Positions 17,007-24,332 of a stretch of 38,514 nucleotides of DNA are shown piece by piece. Numbering within the stretch: position 1 is the stretch's first letter; each line of letters starts with the position of its first letter. The stretch covers positions 1 through 38,514 of the forward strand of contig DIYM01000082.1 of NCBI GenBank assembly GCA_002429045.1, read 5' to 3'. Source of the DNA: Phycisphaerales bacterium UBA6054. Lineage in GTDB: Bacteria; Planctomycetota; Phycisphaerae; Phycisphaerales; UBA1924. Below the pieces are notes generated by a model that did not search any database, was not told the origin of the DNA, and saw only the letters and a program-made list of their open reading frames with translations. The translations under genes were made by a program, and so were the position numbers.

Positions 17007-19061
17007 ATGCAAGAGAAGCGCGTCGAACTCACCTGGCACCGGGTCGCCGCTCGGGATGATCTCCCGGACGGTCGTGTCAAGACCGTCTCGGTCACCCGCG
17101 GCGATCACGTGACACAGATCTGTCTCACCCACCACCGCGGGCAGTTCGGTGCGCTCCAGAACCACTGCCCACACCAAGGCGGGCCGCTCGGCGAGGGATC
17201 GATCGAAACCACGCACGACGGCGCCTGCTATCTCCGCTGCCCGTGGCACGGCTGGGACTACGACCCCCTGACCGGCAAGCCCCCCGGGGGCTACGACGAC
17301 GGGCTTGAGACCTACCCCGTCCAGTCGCGAGAAGACGGGATCTATGTCGGGCTCGAGCCGCTCGAAGACCACGTACGCACCGTCACCGATGTGATGGCCG
17401 AGACGATGGTCGCCTGGGGCGTGACCCACTGCTTCGGCATGGTCGGTCACTCGAATCTGGGGCTCGCCGATGCGCTCCGCCGACGCTGCGAAGCCGGTCA
17501 GATGGAGTTCATCGGCATCCGTCACGAGGGCGCCGCCGCGTTCGCCGCCAGCGCGTTCGGGAAGCTCACGGGCAAGCCCGCGTCCTGCCTCGCGATCGCC
17601 GGTCCCGGCGCGACGAATCTGCTGACCGGGTGCTGGGACGCACGCGTGGACCGCGCGCCGCTGTTGGCGCTCACCGGCCAGGTCGATCAGCAGGTCTTCG
17701 GGCCCGGCGCGTTCCAGGAGATCCCGCTGAACGCCGCGTTCAGCGCCGTCGCCGATTTCTCACACCTCTGCCTGCCCGACTCGAACCACGCGGAACTGGC
17801 CAGCCTGGCGCTCAAGCACGCGAACATCGAGCGCAAAGTCGCGCACATCATCTTCCCCGACGACGTGCAGACCATGCCCGCGGGTGAAGACGCCCAGCCT
17901 GGGACGCCCGGCGGACGCGTCTCGTCGCCCGTGATCCGCCCCGACCCGAGCGGGCTCGATCGGGCGATCGCGATGGTCGAGTCCGCCCGACGCCCCGCCA
18001 TCGTCGTCGGGCACGGCGCGCGGTTCGAGATGGACGCGGTCACAGCGCTGGCCGAAGAACTCCGCTGCCCGGTGCTGACGACCTTCAAGGGCAAGGGCAT
18101 CATCGGTGACTGCCCCGACCCGAGCATGCCCGGCCGCCCGGGTCACCCGCTCGGCGCGGGCGTCCTCGGACGCTCGGGCACACCCATCGCCTCGTGGTTC
18201 ATGAACGAGTGCGACCTGCTGATCGTGTTCGGTGCCAGCTTCTCTAACCACACCGGCATCACACCCAAGAAACCCACGATCCAGGTCGACAACGATCGGA
18301 TGGCGCTGGGCAAGTTCCATCCGGTTGATCTCCCGCTCTGGGGCGAGGTCGGTGTCACGGCCGGCGCCATCCTGGGAGCGGTGAGGGCCCGGCACGCCTC
18401 GATCGACCACACCGCCGAGGTCGCGGACCGGTGGTCGATCTGGCGAGACGAGAAAGCCAGCCGACTCCGGGACGTCTCCGACGAGGGCGTGTCGTCCATC
18501 GCCGTGTTCGACTCGATGAACCGCATGATCCCGCGCGACGCGATCATGGCCGTCGATGTCGGCAACAACGCCTATTCCTTCGGGCGGTACTTCGAGTCGT
18601 CGGGCGAGCAAGCGGTCCTGATGTCCGGCTACCTCGGCTCGATCGGGTTCGGATACCCGGCCGCGCTGGGCGCCTGGGCCGCGACGAGAGCGCACCGGTT
18701 CAGCGCGGACCCCGCCTGGAAACGGTTCGCGAACCGACCGGTCGTGGCGATCACCGGCGACGGCGGGTTCGGTCAGTACGCCTGGGAGGTCAACACAGCA
18801 GTCCACGCGGGCATCAACCTGACGCACATCCTGCTCAACAACAACGAGTTGGGCAAGATCTCCAAGGAACAGCGGGCCGGGCACTGGGATGTGTGGCAGA
18901 CCGGGCTGACCAACCCCAACATCGCCGAGTATGTGACCTCGTGCGGCGGTCTGGGCATCCGGGTGACGGCCGCGGGCGGTCTCGACGACGCCATCGCCAG
19001 GGCGCTCGCGTTCGAAGGCCCCAGCACCGTCGAGGTGGTGACGGCCCCGGACCTGATCTGA
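17007..19061 (+). CDS. Rieske domain fused to a ThDP-dependent enzyme
   Basis: The 684-residue product has a Rieske domain (residues 5-118) with ligands C54-x-H56 and C78-x2-H81. It is followed by the three domains of the acetolactate synthase/pyruvate oxidase superfamily: a pyrimidine-binding domain with the catalytic Glu174 (IGIRHEGAAAFAASAF) and PGATNLLTG, a middle Rossmann-like domain, and a pyrophosphate-binding domain with G584-D-G and NNN at 611-613, the ThDP/Mg signature. Pyruvate oxidase, 2-hydroxyacyl lyases and benzoylformate decarboxylase share this architecture without the Rieske part. Substrate is unknown; a redox-coupled decarboxylation of a 2-oxo acid is an inference. ATG 17007 lies 22 bases after the preceding stop, with only a weak ribosome binding site (AAGCGAGA). 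Confidence 0.85.
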   Translation: MQEKRVELTWHRVAARDDLPDGRVKTVSVTRGDHVTQICLTHHRGQFGALQNHCPHQGGPLGEGSIETTHDGACYLRCPWHGWDYDPLTGKPPGGYDDGLETYPVQSREDGIYVGLEPLEDHVRTVTDVMAETMVAWGVTHCFGMVGHSNLGLADALRRRCEAGQMEFIGIRHEGAAAFAASAFGKLTGKPASCLAIAGPGATNLLTGCWDARVDRAPLLALTGQVDQQVFGPGAFQEIPLNAAFSAVADFSHLCLPDSNHAELASLALKHANIERKVAHIIFPDDVQTMPAGEDAQPGTPGGRVSSPVIRPDPSGLDRAIAMVESARRPAIVVGHGARFEMDAVTALAEELRCPVLTTFKGKGIIGDCPDPSMPGRPGHPLGAGVLGRSGTPIASWFMNECDLLIVFGASFSNHTGITPKKPTIQVDNDRMALGKFHPVDLPLWGEVGVTAGAILGAVRARHASIDHTAEVADRWSIWRDEKASRLRDVSDEGVSSIAVFDSMNRMIPRDAIMAVDVGNNAYSFGRYFESSGEQAVLMSGYLGSIGFGYPAALGAWAATRAHRFSADPAWKRFANRPVVAITGDGGFGQYAWEVNTAVHAGINLTHILLNNNELGKISKEQRAGHWDVWQTGLTNPNIAEYVTSCGGLGIRVTAAGGLDDAIARALAFEGPSTVEVVTAPDLI

Positions 19062-19065
19062 TCTG

Positions 19066-19094
19066 CTGACAGCCCCGGCCCGGCGTGCTATTGT
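19066..19094 (+). promoter_or_regulatory. Sigma-70-type promoter of tRNA-Gly
   Basis: A -35 element CTGACA (19066-19071) and a -10 element TATTGT (19089-19094) are separated by exactly 17 bases. Transcription would begin near 19101, just before the mature tRNA at 19104. It lies directly after the stop of the Rieske–ThDP gene, so the tRNA has its own promoter. Confidence 0.6.
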
Positions 19095-19103
19095 TCCGTG
19101 AAC

Positions 19104-19175
19104 GCGGGTGTAGCTCAATGGTAGAGCGTCAGCCTTCCAAGCTGAATGTTGACGGTTCGAGTCCGTTCACCCGCT
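19104..19175 (+). tRNA. tRNA-Gly (TCC)
   Basis: The 72 bases fold as a standard cloverleaf. The acceptor stem is GCGGGTG pairing with CACCCGC, the D-arm contains AGCTCAATGGTAGAGC, the anticodon stem TCAGC/GCTGA encloses the loop CTTCCAA with anticodon TCC, and the T-arm contains GGTTCGAGTCC. The discriminator base is T, normal for glycine. CCA is not encoded. Confidence 0.97.
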
Positions 19176-19372
19176 TTGTTGCACCGACCCGCCTGGAGCA
19201 GCCAAGCGCCGCTCTGGAGCGGGTTTTCTCTTGCGCTGAATATGAACGTCCGGGCGTGATGTGCTCGGGGTGCTCCGCACCGCTTCGCCCTTGATCTCGT
19301 CCCGAGTGCCGTGATCTTCCGAGGCCCCCCACTCCTGCCAGCGGGGCGGCGCCTCCGATCCCAACGGCGTTC

Positions 19373-19838
19373 CTCATCGGGCACTCCCTGCGGTGGTCTG
19401 CTCGGTCAGCCGGCGCTGCAACTCGTGCATCGGGTACATCGGAGCCCGTCCGATCCGTGCACGGGGCAGTTTCCCGGCGTTGGTTCTTCATCGCCCGGGG
19501 CTTGCGTTCGCCGATGCCCGGGTTGTCGCCCAGCATGCGGCCGTCATCCCCGTCGTGAATCACAAGCGGCAGTTCGTCGTTGCTGAAGGACGGCGTGGTT
19601 TGCTCCCAGCCGATCGCCTCGATTGGAGTATCCCACGACGGGCAACCGACGATCACCTGGTGGCCGTCCAGGTACCACGAAAGGCTGCCGTTGCGGACTG
19701 CGAGTTCCAGATCGTCCCTGATCTGTGCCCGGCAGCACGAGATGGGGCCCCGAACCGAGGAGAGTTCGGGTTCTCGGGATCGGGATGGATCGCGGTCAGC
19801 AGCGGGATGATCGCGATGACCACGGGTGTCGGGCTCAT
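19373..19838 (-). pseudogene. Possible decayed prepilin-like gene
   Basis: In the 965 bases between tRNA-Gly and the dockerin gene I see no intact gene. On the minus strand, one frame from ATG 19838 reads VVIAIIPLLTAI, close to the hydrophobic helix of planctomycete prepilin-like proteins (usually VVIAIIALLIAILLP), but no G-FTLIE precedes it. A second frame continues with AVRNGSLSWYLDGHQVIVG and WEQTTPSFSNDELPLVIHDG, which looks like real protein. A third ends in RAPMYPMHELQRRL before a stop at 19373. Three successive frames with protein-like sequence suggest a prepilin or DUF1559-type gene broken by frameshifts and lacking its start. The call is tentative; chance open frames in GC-rich DNA are the alternative. 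Confidence 0.3.
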
Positions 19839-19864
19839 TCTGAAACCCAAGGGTTCCGGGCATG

Positions 19865-19901
19865 AAAGAACCGCGTCACCAGGGTGGGAACGCGGTTCTT
19901 T
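19865..19901. terminator. Strong hairpin, possible terminator
   Basis: Two perfect 12-base arms, AAAGAACCGCGT and ACGCGGTTCTTT, enclose a 13-base loop. The A/T ends of the arms act as a short U-tract on either strand. It lies about 240 bases downstream of the stop of the minus-strand dockerin gene and could end that transcript. Confidence 0.5.
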
Positions 19902-20139
19902 GAAATGAAGCGGATTCAAATGGAACGGGGAGTTGGGATTCGGCGCTCGCTCGTGATGCATCCGGCGTGCGTATCGGTCGGGTCGAGAAGATCCAGTGAG
20001 GCTGCTGAACCGGCCATGCATCTCGCCGAGGCTGAACTCACCATCGAAGTGACCTGGATGCCCGGACAAGGTCGCCCTGTCGTTCGGTTGCCCTCGCCGA
20101 CTGCACCGCGGTGCAGGTGCCACTCCGAGCTCGCATCCA

Positions 20140-22359
20140 TCAAGGGCAGCCCGCATTGAACGACACGATGAACGCGGATACGTCGAAGAAGTTCAGCTGC
20201 CCGTCATCATTGAAGTCAGCGATCGGGTTGCCAGCGCCGAACTCGGACAGGAACTCCGTGACGTCGAAGAAGTCCAGAAGCCCGAACGGCTCGGCGAGAT
20301 CGGCCGGGCCGCACGGGACGCCTACCACCCGGAGCACGCCGTCCGTTTCGAAGTCGGCCGTATCCCATGCGAGCGATCCTTCCAGCGGCGGCAGTTCCAG
20401 CGTGTAGCCGAGGTCGACGAACGCGCCGAAGTCGAGCATATCGAGCACGTCGCCAGCCTGCGGTATGTAGCCGGTCGAGACCACCGAGATGGTGCCGCGG
20501 GCTTCGAGCACGCCGCTCACCTGCAAAAGGTCGTAGAGCCCGGGCGACGCGGCACGCGCCTCGAGTTCGAGCGTGCCGCCGACGAAGACGTCGCCGTCGA
20601 CCGCGGCGGTGCCGGGGCCGTCGCCCGGCCGCAGCGTCCCGCTCGCGATGACATCCACAGCGATCTCGGACGCGTTCTTGAGCGTGAGGGTGTAGTCGCC
20701 CGGAACGGTGATCTGCCCGGCGGGATCGGATTTGGTGAAGGTCGCGCCGGGTTCGATGATGGTGTCGCCGACGAAGTCGAGGTTGCCGGCGAGCGTGGCC
20801 TGGGTCGTGGGCTTGAATGTGGTATCGGCAACGATCTCGCCCGTCGACACGACGTTGAGCGTGCCGCCGAAATCGAGCGGCAACTGCTCGAGCTCGAAGA
20901 TGTTCGGCGCGTTCACTGAAGAGCGGAAGGTGCCGCCGTCGAGATTGACGACCGCGGGAGGTAGCACGGTGATCGGATCAAAGTAGAAGACCAGACCCCA
21001 ATCTTCGCCCACGTTGGCCGTCCCCGCGAAGGTCTTGCCCTCCCCGGTGATGATGTACAGGTTGCCTTCAACCGCGTTGAGGGTGCCGGTGTCGTTCGAG
21101 CCGTCCATATCGGAGTCATCGTTGTAGAGGCCCAGCCGCTTCAGGAATGACAGGTCGTCGGGGTTGTCCTCTGAGGCGACGGCCGAGATGGTGCCGTTGT
21201 TGTCGATGGGCAACAGCACCGTACCGGCCCCCGTGATGGCTCCGCCGCCCGGTGCGTCCGATGTGACGATCGTTCCGCTTCCGCTGATCCACCCCCGGTC
21301 GAGGTTGAATGTGGCGCCCGTGAAGGGCTGGGGCCCGGGGTTCATGAACATGAGCCTGCTGGATTCGATGACATTGAACGTGCCGCCGGTGATGGTCGTC
21401 TCGCCGTGGAGGAAGAAGTCGCCATCGCCGGAGACCATGGTTGACGATCCTGGCATGAAGTGCTGGTCGGCAGTAAAGTAGCTCGTCTTGCCGATCGAAT
21501 GGATCCCGCCCTCGACATGCCACGGCGATCCTTCGAGAGCTGCGACGCGGGCCGGGTCGCCCTCGAGCGTCACGCTTCCGCCGTTCTCCAGCGTGAACGG
21601 CCCGTTGCTGTTGATCCGGAGCGTGTCGCCGGGCCCGACGCCCGCACTGCCGCCGAACGGTTCGACGTTGCCGGTGACGACGAGTTCGGTCCTGATCGTG
21701 GGGCTCTCCGTGTAGGCCGTTAACCGGCCGTTCTCGGACACGCCGTCGAGGTCGAGCGTGGACGAACTCACGCCGTTGAGGTGCAGACCGTCGGCGCCCT
21801 CCGCCTTGATCCAGCCGTCGTTGATGATCGCGTCACCCTCGGTGCTGAAGAAGAAGACCTCACCGACGCCGTCCAGCTCCGAGACCCCGTCGATGCTGAT
21901 CGCGTTGTTGATGAACACGATGGCCTCGCGGGCGAGGGTGACTTTGGCCCCGTCCTCGACGAAGACGTCCCTGAGCACGGCGCCGGTCGTGTCCGGGCCC
22001 TCGATGTAGAGACGAGACGGGTACTGAATGTTGCCGTCGAGGGTGTTCCGCCCGGCAATGGTCACGTCACCCGCCGCCGCATCGAGCGTGTACGTGTTGG
22101 TCCAGACACTCATGCCGTCCGAGATGCTGAGCGCGGCGAGCTTGACGGTCATGTCGAGTTTGACCGTCTGGTTAGAGACGTTGGGGCTGAGCCCCACCCA
22201 TGCCTGCGCGTTCGGGCTGTTGGGCACACCGAACGGCGACCACGATTGCTGGGACGACCAGGAAGCGAAACCGGGGTCGATCCAGGAGTGGAGTTGGGCG
22301 TTGGCCGGGACGGTCGACAAAGCAAAGCCGGCGGCGAGAGCGATATCTTTGGTGCGCAT
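20140..22359 (-). CDS. Secreted repetitive protein with C-terminal GC-type dockerin
   Basis: The 739-residue protein has a signal peptide (residues 1-21, ending VPANA) and a long region rich in Gly, Thr, Asp and Val with recurrent short strands. Such composition is typical of beta-helical or autotransporter-like surface proteins. The last 60 residues hold two related calcium-loop units, LDFFDVTEFLSEF and FNDDGQLNFFDVSAFIVSF, ending AGCP. This is the GC-type dockerin tail seen on many Phycisphaerae exported proteins and is thought to anchor or sort them at the surface. No cohesin gene is visible here. The start ATG 22359 has GGAGG five bases upstream. Substrate or partner is unknown. Its promoter is probably in the 350-base gap before the next minus-strand gene, which also contains a large hairpin. 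Confidence 0.85.
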   Translation of the reverse strand: MRTKDIALAAGFALSTVPANAQLHSWIDPGFASWSSQQSWSPFGVPNSPNAQAWVGLSPNVSNQTVKLDMTVKLAALSISDGMSVWTNTYTLDAAAGDVTIAGRNTLDGNIQYPSRLYIEGPDTTGAVLRDVFVEDGAKVTLAREAIVFINNAISIDGVSELDGVGEVFFFSTEGDAIINDGWIKAEGADGLHLNGVSSSTLDLDGVSENGRLTAYTESPTIRTELVVTGNVEPFGGSAGVGPGDTLRINSNGPFTLENGGSVTLEGDPARVAALEGSPWHVEGGIHSIGKTSYFTADQHFMPGSSTMVSGDGDFFLHGETTITGGTFNVIESSRLMFMNPGPQPFTGATFNLDRGWISGSGTIVTSDAPGGGAITGAGTVLLPIDNNGTISAVASEDNPDDLSFLKRLGLYNDDSDMDGSNDTGTLNAVEGNLYIITGEGKTFAGTANVGEDWGLVFYFDPITVLPPAVVNLDGGTFRSSVNAPNIFELEQLPLDFGGTLNVVSTGEIVADTTFKPTTQATLAGNLDFVGDTIIEPGATFTKSDPAGQITVPGDYTLTLKNASEIAVDVIASGTLRPGDGPGTAAVDGDVFVGGTLELEARAASPGLYDLLQVSGVLEARGTISVVSTGYIPQAGDVLDMLDFGAFVDLGYTLELPPLEGSLAWDTADFETDGVLRVVGVPCGPADLAEPFGLLDFFDVTEFLSEFGAGNPIADFNDDGQLNFFDVSAFIVSFNAGCP

Positions 22360-22495
22360 GGCATCCTCCGAGGTGTGACGAACTGGATATGTGTGGTGGG
22401 GCCGCTCGGCGAGGGCCCGTTCATGTAACCAAGCGAGACATTGAGCGGTGAAGGGACAGGCTTGGCAAAGTTTTTGTGCTCTTTTCCTGATTGCA

Positions 22496-22545
22496 GGGCG
22501 ATGCCCAATCTGTTTCCGTCACCGTCAACAGATTGGGCATCGCCC
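22496..22545. repeat. 19-bp perfect inverted repeat with 12-base loop
   Basis: The arms 22496-22514 (beginning GGGCGATGCCCAATC) and 22527-22545 are exact reverse complements around the loop TCCGTCACCGTC. It lies in the 351-base non-coding gap between the VPxPG-tailed gene and the dockerin gene, both on the minus strand, about 137 bases before the latter's start. No T-run follows on the minus strand, so it is not a standard intrinsic terminator. It may be an RNA hairpin, an mRNA-processing or attenuation element, or a mobile-element remnant. I see nothing else in the gap. Confidence 0.7.
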
Positions 22546-22710
22546 CCCAGAATCTGGTCCACCCGCGATGCGGCAATACTGCGGGACTGACGTATCTGGG
22601 AAGTCAGGCACAGCCATGAACGATGGGCTATGTGTCTCTCTGCTCTCTGCAGGTATGCGTCCGAAGATGCGGACAGCTTCGTTCTGGGAACAGGATCGGG
22701 CCGTGCGGTT

Positions 22711-23427
22711 TCAACGCCGGCGCCTCGCAGCACAGACGCCTGCAAGAGCGAGGAGACCGCCAGCACCCGGCGCAGGCACCGCCCATGCGACCTCGTCCAC
22801 GCCCGTGACGTCGAGAAACTGAGCTCCCCCGGCGAAGTTGTCTCCACGCTCGTTTACGGTGAAGCGCACTTCATCGAAGCTGAATCCGGCCGTAAAACCC
22901 ACGAACGCGAGCACGCCGGATTCGGTCTCGTCACCGGTAAGAAAGAAGGTCCAGACGGTCTGGCCGTTGTTCAGCAGCGAGACGTCGGCTCCCTGTGGAC
23001 CAAGCACGATGAGCCCCGGTTCCCAGTCGGCGATGTCGAAACCAAACGCGTTGGCGGCCTCTGGCAGAAGGAACTGGATGGTGTAGTCACCGAAGACTCC
23101 GGACCCGAATCCGAATCGGATGTACTGCGATCCACCGACGGTTGTGTTCTGGAGGCCGTAGTTGAGGGGATCCCCCGCCTCGACGACAGACGTATCGGCG
23201 GCCTGTCCCGTGACGGCGACGCCGAGTCCGGTCTCGAAGTTCGAGGGCGCATCGAGCGGACCGAGAGCGTCCTGACCCTCGAATCCCTCGGTGATGATGG
23301 GGCCCGATGCCGACGCGATCCAGGCGGCACGATCGTCGAAGACATCGAAGACGTCCGCGGAGGCGCTGCAGGTGAGCGTGCCGGCGACGAGGGCAAGATT
23401 GAGTACGCCGTTTGTGTTTGTCAGCAT
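22711..23427 (-). CDS. Exported protein with VPxPG–RRRR (PEP-CTERM-like) sorting tail
   Basis: The product has 238 residues if translation starts at ATG 23427. I chose this over the longer open frame because a signal peptide follows at once (MLTNTNGVLNLALVAG, ending near SASA). The middle contains ITEGFEGQDALGPLDAPSNF, GGSQYIRFG and ANAFGFDIADWEPG, a beta-rich ectodomain of unknown function. The C-terminus VPAPGAGGLLALAGVCAARRRR-type tail combines a Pro-rich motif, a hydrophobic helix and an Arg cluster, as in PEP-CTERM/exosortase substrates. The ribosome binding site is weak. A paralogue lies in opposite orientation at 27675, and both share a conserved 49-base leader. No exosortase gene is in the window. 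Confidence 0.8.
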   Translation of the reverse strand: MLTNTNGVLNLALVAGTLTCSASADVFDVFDDRAAWIASASGPIITEGFEGQDALGPLDAPSNFETGLGVAVTGQAADTSVVEAGDPLNYGLQNTTVGGSQYIRFGFGSGVFGDYTIQFLLPEAANAFGFDIADWEPGLIVLGPQGADVSLLNNGQTVWTFFLTGDETESGVLAFVGFTAGFSFDEVRFTVNERGDNFAGGAQFLDVTGVDEVAWAVPAPGAGGLLALAGVCAARRRR

Positions 23428-23431
23428 GGCA

Positions 23432-23480
23432 GTTGCTACTTTCTGGTTTGTATGCTGCCCGCTGGAGGGCGTGATGCGGG
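23432..23480 (-). repeat. Conserved leader shared with 27622-27670
   Basis: Read on the minus strand, this 49-base block aligns without gaps to plus-strand 27622-27670 at roughly 75% identity by eye. It includes the shared core CCCTCC and the string ACCAGAA. Each copy ends four bases before the start codon of one of the two paralogous VPxPG-tailed genes. It may be a conserved untranslated region or regulatory leader, or simply part of a recent duplication unit. Confidence 0.6.
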
Positions 23481-23702
23481 TATGACCTGCTTGGCCGTGT
23501 TGTTTAGAAGCCGTGACCCCGCAGGCGATATGCACATAGCTGCCACCTGGGGTACACATAACAGGGCGAAGATTCAGGTTCCCGAGGGACACACTCAGCA
23601 ACAAATCTGAAGAAACTCGACCCGGACCGGCGATTCTCGTCCGCGACTGGCTGATCAATACAGTGACGCCAAGCGGGAATCGGACCCGGATACCATCCGG
23701 GC

Positions 23703-24332
23703 ATGCACGCCGATTCTGATCAGAGCGCCACACCCGACGATGGGGATGTCACACGGCTCTTGGCCGCTTCGGCCAGCGGGGACGTCGCGGCCCGAGACCG
23801 GCTGGCCGAGGTGGTCTACGCCGAAGTTCATCGCATGGCTCGTGGGCAGATGCGGGGCGAGCGTCCCCAACACACGCTCGGAGCCACGGGGCTGGTGCAC
23901 GAGACGTTCCTGAAGCTCTTCCGAAGGGAGGGCGGGGCTGAAGAGATGGTCTGGCGGAGCCGGCGGGCTTTTTTCTCCGCGGCGGCGACCGCCATGCGGC
24001 GCGTGCTGGTTGACCACGCCAGGGCCCGCAACGCGGAGAAGCGTGGCGGCCGGGCAAGCCCCATCAGTGTCGAGGCCGACGCCCTCGCGGCCGCCACCGT
24101 GCTCCACCCCGGAGATTTCTTGTCCCTCGATGACGCGATCTCTCGCCTTGAAGAGGTAGACCCCCGCGCCGCGGATGTTGTGCGCCTGCGTTTCTATGCG
24201 GGGCGGGAGATCAAGGAGGTCGCTGGGTTGCTCGAAGTCTCCGATCGAACCGTGAAACGAGACTGGGAGTTCGCCAAGGCCTGGCTCTTCGACGATCTCG
24301 GCGGGCGTGATCAAGCTTGGAGCAACCCGTGA
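23703..24332 (+). CDS. ECF sigma factor, planctomycete-type
   Basis: The 209-residue protein matches the ECF sigma subfamily common in planctomycetes (Sigma70_ECF, PF07638 type). Region 2 is visible in VTRLLAASASGDVAARDRL and TGLVHETFLKLF, followed by RAFFSAAATAMRRVLVDHAR. Region 4 is LEEVDPRAADVVRLRFYAG and the helix-turn-helix IKEVAGLLEVSDRTVKRDW. It would direct RNA polymerase to a small regulon. Its stop overlaps the start of the Ser/Thr kinase gene, a pairing in which the kinase is believed to control the sigma factor in place of a classical anti-sigma factor. It is divergent from the VPxPG gene, and the 275-base gap between them likely holds both promoters. Confidence 0.92.
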   Translation: MHADSDQSATPDDGDVTRLLAASASGDVAARDRLAEVVYAEVHRMARGQMRGERPQHTLGATGLVHETFLKLFRREGGAEEMVWRSRRAFFSAAATAMRRVLVDHARARNAEKRGGRASPISVEADALAAATVLHPGDFLSLDDAISRLEEVDPRAADVVRLRFYAGREIKEVAGLLEVSDRTVKRDWEFAKAWLFDDLGGRDQAWSNP

